DNA of 64,000 bases from Actinomadura nitritigenes (GTDB taxonomy: Bacteria; Actinomycetota; Actinomycetes; Streptosporangiales; Streptosporangiaceae), in NCBI RefSeq assembly GCF_017573545.1, contig NZ_JAGEOK010000047.1:1-64000 (forward strand). Direction: 5' to 3'. A model generated the notes under the pieces. It saw nothing but the letters and a program-made list of their open reading frames with translations. It did not search any database and had not been told where the DNA came from. Shown piece after piece: positions 52,941 through 62,035 of this stretch. Each line of letters starts with the position of its first letter. Position 1 is the stretch's first letter. Position numbers and translations under genes: made by a program.

Positions 52941-53369
52941 ATGACGACTGCGAACCCGAAAATTGAGGCGATCGGCAAGTTCTTCGCCGCCTACGCCGCC
53001 TACGACCTCGACGCGATGCGTGAGGTCCTGACCGACGACATCGAGTGGACCATCCCAGGGCACCACCCCCTGGCGGGCACCAAGCACGGCGTCGAAGAGG
53101 TCGCCGCCTTCTTCACCCAGCTCAGCAAGGGTGGCTTCCAGGCCGAACCACTGTTCCTGGAGGCCAACCAGGAATATGTCGTCGACATCCACCGCGGCTG
53201 GACCACCGAAGGGATCGGCAAGGTCGACACCATGTGGGCCCTGGTCTGGCACTTCAACGCAGACGGCAAGGTCGACCGCGTGTTCAATCTTTCCGGCGAC
53301 CAACACCAGATGGATACCTTCGTCTGGAGCAACTATTCCCTGGCGCCCCTCCCGGATCGCTTGGCCTGA
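52941..53369 (+). CDS. SnoaL-like / ketosteroid-isomerase-fold protein
   Basis: A 142-residue NTF2-fold protein. ATG 52941 follows GGAAGGA with good spacing. Motifs: KFFAAYAAYDLDAMREVLTD, IEWTIPGHHPLAGTKHGVEE, then MWALVWHFNADGKVDRVFNL. The WTIPG-HPL-G-K-G pattern is common in this group of small isomerase or cyclase-like proteins, which often sit in secondary-metabolite and stress loci. It lies directly after the gamma-butyrolactone-receptor-like regulator on the same strand, so co-regulation is likely. The substrate is unknown. Confidence 0.83.
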   Translation: MTTANPKIEAIGKFFAAYAAYDLDAMREVLTDDIEWTIPGHHPLAGTKHGVEEVAAFFTQLSKGGFQAEPLFLEANQEYVVDIHRGWTTEGIGKVDTMWALVWHFNADGKVDRVFNLSGDQHQMDTFVWSNYSLAPLPDRLA

Positions 53370-53619
53370 CACCAAGTCGGGTCGCCATTGGCCCCGCCAC
53401 CGGTCATCACGCCCGCAGCCGTGCCCCAGGAACTACCCAGTTGATCATTCGGCCGAGGGGCGGAATCGATCGTCTACGCTCCTCGGCCGATCCAATCGAA
53501 CCCTTACCCGACCTGCCGGAACAGGCCAACGATCCAATCGGATCCGATCCCGGCTTCCGCCCCCCTTTTCGCCCCCAGGAGGGACCTCCGCGACTCGCCG
53601 GGCGCCCGTCCGGCCGATC
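53370..53619. other. intergenic
   Basis: These 250 bases precede the transposase remnant. No gene supported. Confidence 0.3.
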
Positions 53620-53900
53620 CATGACGGACACCGGACAGTTGAGATGGACCGCCTCGATCTACGGCACTCCACCGACAAGCAGACCGACGTCGCAGCCCGA
53701 ACCCCGGTCCAAGGGACTCGTGCCCGTGCCCAAGCGGTGCGTGGCCGAGCAGACCTCCGGCACGTCCATGCTGCACCGGCGGCCGCTCGCGACTACGAGA
53801 AGCTGCCCGCCAGCAGCGACTCCCCATCTGTACTGAGCGGCCACCGACCGGATGACGCGCCGGCTGCCCGGGGTGTCGGTCTCCTGGAGGCCACCACGCC
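53620..53900 (+). pseudogene. IS5-family transposase, C-terminal fragment
   Basis: Frames in succession read PKRCVAEQTSGTSMLHRR, LARDYEKLPASSDS, and TDRMTRRLPG with TGA where the family has TGG before it. This corresponds to the end of IS5-type transposases (RRWVVEQTFGTLMLHRRL-RDYEKLP-S-WAMTDRMTRRL). At least one frameshift and one nonsense change are visible. Confidence 0.65.
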
Positions 53901-54023
53901 GACCATCGGCTGGCCGAATTGGAGCTGACCGGACGATAATCCTGGGAATCGCCGCATGCGGATGGGCGGCACCGCAGGCAGTGCCGCCCACCCGCGCCAT
54001 GTACGCCTGACGGGAGAGACGGA

Positions 54024-54401
54024 GTGAGGGCGGAAGACTTGACGGTCGGGCAGTGGTGGATCGTGGCGCTGGCCACTTCCGCATTGCTCGTCGCAGCGTT
54101 CTACTTCTGCTTCAGGCATAGGACGGCCACGCTCTACTCAGCGATCGCTCCTGCCCTCGGAGCGGTCTCCGTCATGGGGCACAGTTTCAAGCGGGGCCAT
54201 ACAGAGCCGGAGGCTCTCGTCATGTACTCCGCCGCCATGCTCGCCCTGGCGCTGCTGTTGGTCGCCATGAGGCCGGACGTGCGGAGGATCGAGAAGAAGC
54301 ACCGGCTCGGAGAGACGTACGAGGTCCCGAAGTGGAGGACCGGCCTCTACGGACTTCTGGTGACGGCCTTCGCGGTCGTCGTCACGTTCCTGGTGCTCTA
54401 G
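54024..54401 (+). CDS. small membrane protein, function unknown
   Basis: A 125-residue protein with a GTG start at 54024 after GGGAGAGACGGA. Hydrophobic helices: WWIVALATSALLVAAFYFCF, SAAMLALALLLVAM and GLYGLLVTAFAVVVTFLVL, with a weaker one around LYSAIAPALGAVSVMG. The charged loop DVRRIEKKHRLGETYEVPKW lies between the third and last helix. No family name is known. It stands alone between IS remnants and may be older host sequence. Confidence 0.65.
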   Translation: MRAEDLTVGQWWIVALATSALLVAAFYFCFRHRTATLYSAIAPALGAVSVMGHSFKRGHTEPEALVMYSAAMLALALLLVAMRPDVRRIEKKHRLGETYEVPKWRTGLYGLLVTAFAVVVTFLVL

Positions 54402-54754
54402 CTGGCCTTGATCTCGCAGGTGGAGGCCGGCGCGGGCACGGGCGGCCGTAGGCCGCCCGCAGTTCACGCAACCGCTCCCGCCCTGCACACAGTGCCCGGC
54501 CGAGTTCGGTTGCCCGGAGCGTTTCGATCAGCAGCACCTGGCGCCCTGTCCAACGATCCGCGCGCCGTCCGAAGACAGGACTCTCGACAAGCCCTATCCT
54601 CCCATCCCGACTTTGTCTGAACGGTCACTCTCGACCCGCCGCCCGGTGAAAGCCCGAGGCTAGAGCTCCCTTCGGGGAGCCCGATCAAGACCGTCTCAGA
54701 TTGACTTTGAGATACACCCTGGTACCGCTACGGCATCCGGTGCACACTGCGCGC
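54402..54754. other. intergenic
   Basis: About 350 bases without a supported gene or clear terminator. Confidence 0.3.
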
Positions 54755-54997
54755 ATGCCTGCCGCCGGCCACCTGGAAGGCCCGGCCGGACTACGCGTCG
54801 AAGCTGTCCAGCTCGGCGACGTGGACGTCGTCCACGCGTGCACATATCACCCGGACGTGCGCACCGGACAGGCGTCGTTCCTCAGCACCTGCGATGGACG
54901 GCTCGTCGCCCACTACCGCGACATCGGTGAGGGCGCCGAACTCGTCGACCTCACCGACCTACACGGTCCCGGCGAGGCCGCCGAAGGCGCCTGCTAG
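54755..54997 (+). CDS. possible small protein
   Basis: An 80-residue frame starting MPAAGHLEGPAGLRVEAVQL, with VDVVHACTYHPDVRTGQAS and LVAHYRDIGEGAELVDLTDL. The composition looks protein-like, with alternating strands, but there is no clear ribosome binding site and no recognised family. It is offered at low confidence; it could equally be a fragment in this debris-rich region. Confidence 0.3.
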   Translation: MPAAGHLEGPAGLRVEAVQLGDVDVVHACTYHPDVRTGQASFLSTCDGRLVAHYRDIGEGAELVDLTDLHGPGEAAEGAC

Positions 54998-55058
54998 CCG
55001 ACGCAACGAGCGCGGGCCGGGGGTGAACCCTCGGAGGAACACAGGACGTCTGATCGGC

Positions 55059-55492
55059 ATGGGCGAAGTGGCGCCCGGTGGTGCGGACCAGTGGTGGTCG
55101 ATGCAAGGGCTGGTGTCGGCGTGGCTGCTCTGGCTGCGCTTGCGGTATCGGCGTCAGGACAAGCCGCTCCGAGTACGGCCGCTGGCAGCCGGCTTCTGGA
55201 TGCTGGCCGCCGCCGGGGCGGCAGCGCTGGCGATCTGGCTGACCACGGCATGGCTGCTCGACGTCGCCGACGACGCCCCAGCCGGCACAGAACAGCGAAG
55301 ATCCGGGTCGACGCCGTCCGCAACGGCCTGGCCGCCGGTGGCGGCGCCGGCGCCGCAGTAGGACTCATGCCGGCATTCCGGCGGCAGCGCCATTCTGAGC
55401 TCGCCACCGCGCTGTACACGTTGGAGCGGCTGGCCAACGCCAACCCTGACCACCGGCAGACCATCATGAGCATCATCTGTGCCTACATGCCG
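55059..55492 (+). pseudogene. pentapeptide-repeat-type protein, N-terminal part, frameshifted and truncated
   Basis: The first frame gives two hydrophobic helices (LVSAWLLWLRLRYRR region and GFWMLAAAGAAALAIWLTTAW). A second frame then gives KIRVDAVRNGLAAGGGAGAA, VGLMPAFRRQRHSELATALY and TLERLANANPDHRQTIMSII with CAYMPR. This is the conserved N-terminal region of actinobacterial membrane-anchored pentapeptide-repeat proteins, immediately before their repeats. The frame breaks near 55290, and the repeats are missing because transposase sequence follows at once. Confidence 0.6.
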
Positions 55493-55764
55493 AGGATGAA
55501 CGCGGTGATGGAGCGGTGGGTGCAGACCTGCCGCCGCGAGCTCCTCGACCGAACGTTGATCTGGAACCTGCGGCACCTGCTTCACGCCCTCCGCGAGTTC
55601 GAGACCTTCTCCGACGAGCATCGGCCTCACCGGGCATCACCGACGCTCGCCCGTTGAAGCCGCTGCCTCCGCCGATCAACGAACCAGCCTGGATCGCCCA
55701 CCTGAACGTCCGAAGAACGCAACGTCTGGGCGGGATCCTCAACGCGCCTGAACAGGTCGCTTGA
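55493..55764 (+). pseudogene. integrase-core (IS3/IS481-type) transposase, C-terminal fragment
   Basis: Directly after the truncated gene the sequence reads RMNAVMERWVQTCRRELLDR, TLIWNLRHLLHALREFETFS and DEHRPHRA. In the next frame it continues GITDARPLKPLPPPINEPAW, IAHLNVRRTQRLGGIL to a stop. This is the end of an rve integrase-core transposase, including the catalytic-Glu region (ERW-QTCRRELLDR) and the usual EYNEHRPH-type motif. A one-base frameshift near 55635 splits it. Confidence 0.7.
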
Positions 55765-56020
55765 CCTGCAGGGACGAGGTTTTCGGCAGGGACATAGCCG
55801 GTCATCGAAGCGATGTCGGCGAGTGCGGCCTCGGCGAGGCCTTGTCCACGGTGATCCGGCGTCCCACCACCCGCCATCCGATCTGATTACCTATCGCCAC
55901 AGTAAGCGTACAGAGCGTTACACTCGCGGTGTCGGTGCAATGCCCGAGAGGCGTCGCAGTTTCAGGCAGGGCAGATCATCTGGTCTCAATCGTCATGGCC
56001 CAAATTTCCAAGGAGTGTTC
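55765..56020. other. promoter region of the secreted protein at 56021
   Basis: About 255 bases, AT-richer between 55890 and 56010, with AAGGAG just before the next start codon. No other gene. Confidence 0.3.
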
Positions 56021-56413
56021 ATGAAGCTCTCTCCTCGCCCACTGCGAGCCGCCTTGGCGGCAGCGTCAGGTGCTGCCCTGACCATGACGGCCTTCTCGAG
56101 TCCGGCTCGCGCCGAGTTCGTGCGCGGCCCGGAAGCGCGGCAGGCGGGTGCGGACGCCTCTGCCGCTCCTCCCTGCGGGTTCTTCCGCTACAGCGTCCGC
56201 GCGTCCGAGTTCGCCGCGTACAACCACTGCGGCCCGACGACGGTGCGGATACACGTCGACGTCAGAGGGGGCGGTAGTGCGAATGACTATCACCTCTGCG
56301 TCAGCCCTGGCCCCACTCAGTTGCCGGGCGCAGGTCCGAACTATCTCAACGCGTACTACATCGGCGGCGCCGGCTGCCGGAGCGGAGAGCGCACCGGGCA
56401 CACCCGCCACTGA
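56021..56413 (+). CDS. secreted cysteine-rich protein, DUF6355-like
   Basis: A 130-residue exported protein. ATG 56021 has AAGGAG six bases upstream. Signal peptide: MKLSPRPLRAALAAASGAAL, TMTAFSSPARA. The mature domain has four cysteines: PPCGFFRYSVRA, YNHCGPTTVRIHVDV, YHLCVSPGPTQLPG, and NAYYIGGAGCRSG. This order of CGF, YNHCG, CVxPG and NAYYI matches my recollection of the DUF6355 family, small secreted proteins sometimes encoded near natural-product genes; the match has not been tested by search. Function unknown. It sits between transposase remnants. Confidence 0.6.
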   Translation: MKLSPRPLRAALAAASGAALTMTAFSSPARAEFVRGPEARQAGADASAAPPCGFFRYSVRASEFAAYNHCGPTTVRIHVDVRGGGSANDYHLCVSPGPTQLPGAGPNYLNAYYIGGAGCRSGERTGHTRH

Positions 56414-57057
56414 GTCTCGATCCACTAGGTGTCGGTGGTGCTCGCCGGCCAAGACCGACGCCGCGCCACCGCTGCTGGCGCCATCTGGGACGAGCTCGCC
56501 GCCGTGCTGGACATCAGCCCCGACACCGCCGCACGCCGTTACCGCGCACGGTGACCAGCACGCCCGAGTCGCGTCCACGCTCCGACTGTCACCCACAAGA
56601 TGGCGCATCAAGATCGCCTCGGGTTCTCGGTCAGGCTACTGGTGGGTTCGCCCTGCCGGAGCGTTGAGAGCGATCAGGCGGTCATTGCCTGGGAGTTGCG
56701 CCGAAGACCGTCTCGAAGGGGCGGGGGTGGTGGGTTTCGATCAGGTAGTAGGCGCCGCTGGGGTGCGGGTGCCCGATCGTTGTGTACGCCGTGACTGCGG
56801 CGGCTGTCGGGACGGCCAGGTCGCTGAAGGCGTCGCCGAGGACGTAGTAGTGCGGGATGGGGGCGTTGGCGTCGGTGAATGGCAGGCCTGCCTGGGCGCA
56901 GGTGCAGGTGCAGGAGATGGCGTACCTGCCGGTGTGCGGGCGCATCCGAGTCTTGGCGTCGATGGGGACCATGTCGGGACAGCGGGACGGCGATCATGTC
57001 TGGGAACTGCCGCAGTGAGTCGCATGCGACGGCCTCGTCGCCGGCGACGATGCCGAC
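56414..57057. other. intergenic debris
   Basis: About 640 bases. A short rightward piece (IWDELAAVLDISPDTAARRY near 56485) resembles an HTH end. A leftward 96-codon frame (56972 to 56682; TGRYAISCTCTCAQ) has no ribosome binding site and no family. Neither is called. Confidence 0.3.
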
Positions 57058-57477
57058 GCTGGTGCGCACCATCTTCGACCAGTCCGCCGCCGAAGAGGTC
57101 CACGCTCAGCACGCCCGCGTCGTCGCCTCACTGGAGGCCACGCACGCCGACGCCACCGAACCCTGAACCAGGCCAGACCCGACCTGCCGGCCTTCACCGG
57201 CTTCCCGTGGCAACTGTGGCGGCAGATCTGGTCCAACAACCCCCAGGAACGCCTCAACAAGGAGATACGCCGGCGCACCGATGTGGTCGGGATCCTCCCC
57301 GACCGGGCCGCGATCGCCCGCCTGGTCGGCGCGGCCCTGATGGAGCAGACCGACGAATGGACCGAGGCCCGCCGCTACACGGGCCTGGAATTCCTGACCA
57401 AAGCCCGACTGCGCGTCATCGACGGCGCTACACCCGACCTAAGATCGACCAGCGGGAACTCGCCGCTTAACCTGCAG
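57058..57477 (+). pseudogene. IS256/mutator-family transposase, C-terminal fragment
   Basis: It reads VRTIFDQSAAEEVHAQHARV, VASLEA, a frame break near 57165, then DLPAFTGFPWQLWRQIWSNN, PQERLNKEIRRRTDVVGILP, DRAAIARLVGAALMEQTDEW and TEARRYTGLEFLTKARLR. This is the very conserved end of IS256-type transposases, including the catalytic-Glu region NPQERLNKEIRRR. The N-terminal two thirds are absent. Confidence 0.75.
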
Positions 57478-57717
57478 AAACAGGATCACGCGGAGATCAA
57501 CTCTTACACCATTCCGCTGGACGCGACCGCAGCAACACGCGGCCCGGACGTGTGGCGTAGGGCCCGTCCGACATCGTTCACCCGTAGCGCCGTGAAGAGG
57601 AAATCAGCGCTGGCTTTGACCAGCGGGCGACGGTCAACACCTGATGCGGCGCGCAGGTGCTCCCGGACAGCTCTGGTCGCGTCCTCAGCGATCTGCCTGC
57701 GAGAGCCCGGGCGTAGC
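57478..57717. other. intergenic
   Basis: 240 bases between the IS256 remnant and the epoxide hydrolase. No gene or clear signal. Confidence 0.3.
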
Positions 57718-58929
57718 ATGCCCGAAATGACGACATGGGCTGACGCGAGCATCCACCCGTTCCGTATCGACATACCCCAGAGCGATCTGGATGATTTGCA
57801 CGAGCGTCTCGACCGCACCCGCTGGCCCGACGAGCTGCCGGGTGTGGGCTGGTCCTATGGTGTCCCGCGCGACTACCTCAAGGAGCTGGCGCACTACTGG
57901 CGGCACGTGTACGACTGGCGGGCCGCGGAGGCCGAGTTGAACCGGTGGCCGCAGTACACCACCACGATCGATGGGGCGAGCATCCATTTCGCCCATCTCC
58001 GCTCGCCCGAACCGGATGCGATCCCGCTGCTCATGACGCACGGCTGGCCCGGCTCGATCGTCGAGTTCACCAATGTCGTCGGCCCGCTCACTGACCCGCG
58101 CGCACACGGCGGCAACCCAGCTGATGCGTTCCACCTGGTGCTCCCGAGCATCCCCGGGTTCGGCCTGTCCGGGCCGACGACGCAACCGGGCTGGGAGTTC
58201 AAGCGGGTGGCCGCGGCGTTCGCCGAGCTGATGGCGCGTCTCGGATACGCACAATACGGAGTACAGGGCGGCGACTGGGGAGCCGTCATCTCCCGTGAGC
58301 TCGGCCGTACCCGGCCCGATCGGGTCATCGGTGTCCATCTGAACCTGTTGCCGGATTCCTTCCAGGCCCAAGAACCCGACGCGGATGAGTTGAAGGCGCT
58401 TGCTCCGAACGAGCGTGAGCGCACGCTGGCCTCCTGGGAACGCATCAAAGCGTGGAGCCGCGAGCGTCAGGGTTACGCCGACCTCCAGGCGACCCGGCCA
58501 CAGACCTTGGCGTACGGCCTGACCGACTCGCCAGTGGGCCAGTTGGCCTGGATCGCGGAAAAGTTCAAGGAGTGGACGGACTCCCGGGACCGTCCGGAGG
58601 ACGCCGTCGATCGCGACCAGATGCTGACCAACGTGATGCTCTACTGGCTGACCGGCACAGCCGGCTCCTCGGCCCGCCTCTACTACGAACGGGCACACGC
58701 CGACTACTGGGGCACGCTCCCTGAACCGTCGACGGCGCCGACCGCGCTGGCCGTCTTCCCGCGAGACAATTTCATCCCGCTGCGGCATATCGCGGACCGC
58801 ACGAACACCATCGTGCAGTGGACAGAGTACGAGCGAGGTGGGCATTTCGCAGCGATGGAGCAACCGGAGCTTCTGGTCGGCGACATCAGGACGTTCTTCC
58901 GGAAACTCCGCGAGACCACGCCCAAGTGA
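57718..58929 (+). CDS. epoxide hydrolase (EPHX1/microsomal type)
   Basis: A 403-residue enzyme with the N-terminal EHN domain (FRIDIPQSDLDDLHERLDRT, RWPDEL-GVGWSYG, LAHYWRHVYDWRAAEAELNR) followed by an alpha/beta hydrolase. HGWPGS is at 108-113, the nucleophile is Asp186 in GGDWGA, and the histidine is in RGGHFAAMEQPE near residue 380. Length and domains match bacterial microsomal-type epoxide hydrolases, which open epoxides to diols. No signal peptide is seen. The start may be ATG 57718 or 57727. It appears intact even though both flanks are transposase debris, so it may have been carried in. Confidence 0.88.
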   Translation: MPEMTTWADASIHPFRIDIPQSDLDDLHERLDRTRWPDELPGVGWSYGVPRDYLKELAHYWRHVYDWRAAEAELNRWPQYTTTIDGASIHFAHLRSPEPDAIPLLMTHGWPGSIVEFTNVVGPLTDPRAHGGNPADAFHLVLPSIPGFGLSGPTTQPGWEFKRVAAAFAELMARLGYAQYGVQGGDWGAVISRELGRTRPDRVIGVHLNLLPDSFQAQEPDADELKALAPNERERTLASWERIKAWSRERQGYADLQATRPQTLAYGLTDSPVGQLAWIAEKFKEWTDSRDRPEDAVDRDQMLTNVMLYWLTGTAGSSARLYYERAHADYWGTLPEPSTAPTALAVFPRDNFIPLRHIADRTNTIVQWTEYERGGHFAAMEQPELLVGDIRTFFRKLRETTPK

Positions 58930-59049
58930 TTTGGCGCTGGTGGTGGCGTCCAGAAGCTGAGCCGGTTCCCAGCACCGCAGTCCGATCGGACTGCAGGAAC
59001 GCAGGGCCCCTGACCGGCTCAGTTCTGGTGACGGGGTTTCACGCAGCCT

Positions 59050-60290
59050 GTCCAGGGTCTCGAAATCGATCTCGGTCCAGGACGGCGTCGAAGGCGGCGG
59101 GTTTGATGGCCGGGGCGTCGGCGGGGTAGACCCCGAACCGGTTTCGGGCCTCAGCTCGCGGACGACCTCGGCCATGTCCAGAGCGGTGTGGAACACCACG
59201 CAGTTGGCCAGCAGGGAGTTGAACTTGATGAGCCTTTCCTGCTCGGCGGGGTCGCTGTCGGCGATCAAGCCGGCGTTGCGGGACCGCAGCCAGGCGCCGG
59301 ACCCGTTGTAGGCCTCGACCTTGTTCGTCCGCCGCCGTCACCCGGCGCCGCAACGCCGAATCGGCCAGGTAAGGCAGTAGGGGGCCGTGCGTACGCTGCG
59401 GCCGACCTCACGGAACGTTTTGTTGATCTCGTGGCGGCAGGAGTTGGAGGTCAGCCGACGCAGCATGGTGTCTGGGTGAAGCCGGCCTTCGCGGATCGAG
59501 ATCGCCACCCGCACCAGGTCCGGTTCAGCTCGACGATGCTGGTGTGCCGGTTCTTGGCCAGGGAGATCTCATGCGCGCTGATCCCCGGGTTGTGCCGGGC
59601 GGCCTCGTGGGGGCCATGTTCGAGCCGCACGCGAACATGGTCAGCACATATCGGCCCTGGGGATCCTGCAACTTCGGGGCACTGCCCGATGCCGGGCCGA
59701 AGTGCCGCCACCGGCCCAGCCAGTACGCGGTACGGGCCAGGATCTGGATCAGCGTGCACTCGGGCATCCGCCGCCGGATCTCCTCGGCCAGCTGCGCGGC
59801 CTCCTGCGAGGTGCCCATCCCGCGCAGCGGCTTGAGCACCGGCACTCCGTCCTCGTCGATGAACAGGTCGGGGTAGCCGGCGTCCAGGCCGGCCGCGGCT
59901 GGGCGTGCCGCTCCTTCAACGCCGCGGTTAACCCTCCGGCGCTGGCAAGCAGGCCCGCCTCGGAACCGAAATCAGGAATCGGCGGCCGGCACTCGGCGTA
60001 GGCCAGCAGGTGTGCCGGCCAGTCCCTGAACTCGCTCTTCCCGGCCACCGCGATGTCCGCGGTGCGCATTTCCTCGGCCAGGTACGAAATGCCGTTGACC
60101 AGCATTCCGGGGTGGGCGCGGTCCCGTACCGCCCGAACCCAGTTCACCGAGGCGAACGACAGATCCAACCGCACGCCCTCGCGATGGTCGAGGATGAAGT
60201 TGCGGGTCTTACCCAGTAGGCCGCCGCGTGCATCAGCGCGTCGACCACGCTGTGGTCGGTCGAGGTGGCCTACAGCGTCAGCGACCCGCC
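59050..60290 (-). pseudogene. Tn3-family transposase, decayed, internal deletion
   Basis: Leftward pieces in several frames run in the right order: HSVVDALMHAAAYW, DLSFASVNWVRAVRDRAHPG with MLVNGISYLAEEMRTADIAV, IDEDGVPVLKPLRGMGTSQE, CTLIQILARTAYWLGRWRHF, GISAHEISLAKNRHTSIVEL, then after a deletion IADSDPAEQERLIKFNSLLA and NCVVFHTALDMAEVVRELR. These are conserved blocks of Tn3-type TnpA. Several frameshifts and the loss of the central catalytic segment make it dead. Terminal inverted repeats were not identified. Confidence 0.75.
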
Positions 60291-60626
60291 CAGCGCCAGC
60301 CGCGCTGGCCCGGCCGGACTTGAAGTGCCCGGGCCACGAGCCTCATCCGGCGCCTGTCCGGCCGCTTCCTCGGCTCCCGAACGTGCCCCCAGCCGCCAGG
60401 TACTCCCCGTTTGGGGCTGGTAGCACGGACTCGGGAGGGGGCCTGGAAGTCCCGGGGGCGTGGCGGCCTGAAGGATCCTCAGCGAACCGAGGGCGGTTTT
60501 GGTCCGTGGTGGGCGTATCCAGTCCTCGGGTTCGGGGGCAAGGGACGACGTACAGCTCGGCAGGCTGATCGGGGGCGTGGACGCATCGGCAGGCAGACCG
60601 TCGACGAGCAGCGGCGGACGACGCGC
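60291..60626. other. intergenic
   Basis: About 335 bases between the Tn3 remnant and the SDR promoter. No supported gene. Confidence 0.3.
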
Positions 60627-60657
60627 TTGCGTTCGAGCGCGCTCTAACTCCTAGCGT
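60627..60657 (+). promoter_or_regulatory. MerR-type promoter with 19-bp spacer and dyad operator
   Basis: TTGCGT (60627-60632) and TAGCGT (60652-60657) are separated by 19 bp instead of 17. In the spacer the dyad GTTCGAG-CGCG-CTCTAAC (60631-60648) is symmetric at all but one pair of positions. This geometry is the hallmark of promoters activated by MerR proteins, and a MerR gene is the second gene of the operon. Confidence 0.75.
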
Positions 60658-60664
60658 CGTCGGC

Positions 60665-61540
60665 ATGACATCTCAACCAGGGACTCAGCGGACATGGATC
60701 ATTACCGGCGCGTCGGCGGGCTTCGGCCGTGCCATCGCCGAGTGCGCTGTCGGTCGGGGCGACAACGTGGTGCTGGCCGTGCGGCGGCCCCGATCGGTGG
60801 CCGACCTTGCGGACGCCCACCGCGACCAGGTCCTGGTCGCCGAGCTCGACGTGCGTGACACCGGGCGCGCCGGGGACGTCGTACGGTCGGCGGTCGACCG
60901 GTTCGGTCGGGTGGACGTGCTGGTGAACAACGCAGGCCGCGGGGTCGTCGGTGCGGCCGAGGAGGTCGGTGAGGAGGAGCTTCGCGCGTCTCTGGAACTG
61001 CACCTGCTGGGTCCGGCGGCGCTCGTGCGGGCCGTCCTGCCGTACTTTCGCGAGCAGGGGTCGGGCACGATCGTGCAGATGAGCAGCCAGGGCGGGCGCA
61101 TCTCCTTCCCCGGGGTCGGCGCGTACTCGGCCGGCAAGTTCGCGCTCGAAGGCTGGTCGGAGGCGCTGGCCGGCGAGGTCGCGGCGTTCGGGGTCCGGGT
61201 GATGATCGTCGAGCCGAGCCGGTTCCGCACCTCGTTCAACGCGCCCGGCGTGCTCGGGGTCGCCGACGCCAGCGCCGCGTACACCGGGCTGGTGGGGGCC
61301 GTCCGCAACGATATGGCGAGCGCCGACGGGATGCAGGAGGGCGATCCGGTACGGGCCGCGGAGATCATCGTGGACCTGGTCGCTGGTGAGGAGCTGCCGC
61401 TGCGCCTTCCGCTCGGGCGTGAGGCGGTCGAGCGCATCGGAAGGTCCTACCGGCAGAACCTGGAGGAGCTCGAACGCTGGGCCCCTACGGCACGTGCCGC
61501 CGACTTCCCCGGCGCCGCCGCATCCGCCCGGCCGATCTAG
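60665..61540 (+). CDS. short-chain dehydrogenase/reductase
   Basis: A 291-residue classical-type SDR. The cofactor loop TGASAGFG is near residues 14-21, NNAG follows at about 91-94, the active site comprises Ser in MSSQGG and YSAGK, and the C-terminal half reads VMIVEPSRFRTSFN. An arginine-rich VRRPRSV after strand beta2 suggests NADP preference. The start is ATG 60665, only eight bases after the promoter -10 element, so the message is nearly leaderless. It is followed after nine bases by the MerR gene; the pair is probably autoregulated through the 19-bp-spacer promoter. Such SDR-MerR pairs often deal with reactive carbonyls (inference). Confidence 0.88.
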   Translation: MTSQPGTQRTWIITGASAGFGRAIAECAVGRGDNVVLAVRRPRSVADLADAHRDQVLVAELDVRDTGRAGDVVRSAVDRFGRVDVLVNNAGRGVVGAAEEVGEEELRASLELHLLGPAALVRAVLPYFREQGSGTIVQMSSQGGRISFPGVGAYSAGKFALEGWSEALAGEVAAFGVRVMIVEPSRFRTSFNAPGVLGVADASAAYTGLVGAVRNDMASADGMQEGDPVRAAEIIVDLVAGEELPLRLPLGREAVERIGRSYRQNLEELERWAPTARAADFPGAAASARPI

Positions 61541-61549
61541 AGTGTCGCC

Positions 61550-62035
61550 ATGGCCACGGACGATCTGATGTCGAGGGCGCTCGCCGCCCTCGACGAGGTC
61601 GACGGCCCGATGTCGGTCGAGGTGATCCACCGCCTCGTCGACGTCGGCGCCGCCACCGACCCCATGACCATCACGGAGGTCGCCGACCTGCTCGACATGT
61701 CGCCGCACACGCTGCGCTACTACGAGCGGATCGGGCTGGTCGAGGTGGGCCGCGACGCCAGCGGCCACCGCAGCTACGACGCGGCGGCGGTGCGGAGACT
61801 GGTGTTCCTGACCCGCATGCGCCTGTCCGGGATGGCCATGCGCGACCTTCAGCACTACATGCGGCTGGCAGACGAGGGCGACGACACCGTCCCCGAGCGC
61901 CTTGACCTGCTGCTCGAACACCGCGACACGATCCGCCGGCAGCTCAAGGAGCTGACCCTGTCGCTGGCGGCGACCGAGTACAAGATCGCCACCTACGGCG
62001 GCCACACCGGCCCGTCGTCAGCGGGGGAGGCCTGA
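61550..62035 (+). CDS. MerR family transcriptional regulator
   Basis: A 161-residue MerR regulator with an unusual N-terminal extension of about 38 residues before the HTH MTITEVADLLDMSPHTLRYY and ERIGLVEVGRDASGHRSYDA. The wing and dimerisation helix follow (LVFLTRMRLSGMAMRDLQHY, MRLADEGDD), ending LTLSLAATEYKIATYGG. There are no cysteine ligands for metal. ATG 61550 lies nine bases after the SDR stop, so the two genes are coupled. It probably activates its own promoter at 60627-60657. Confidence 0.88.
   Translation: MATDDLMSRALAALDEVDGPMSVEVIHRLVDVGAATDPMTITEVADLLDMSPHTLRYYERIGLVEVGRDASGHRSYDAAAVRRLVFLTRMRLSGMAMRDLQHYMRLADEGDDTVPERLDLLLEHRDTIRRQLKELTLSLAATEYKIATYGGHTGPSSAGEA

Noticed and set aside
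56682..56972. Leftward 96-codon frame with CTCTC cysteines
   Set aside because: No ribosome binding site, no family, and it lies in transposase debris.
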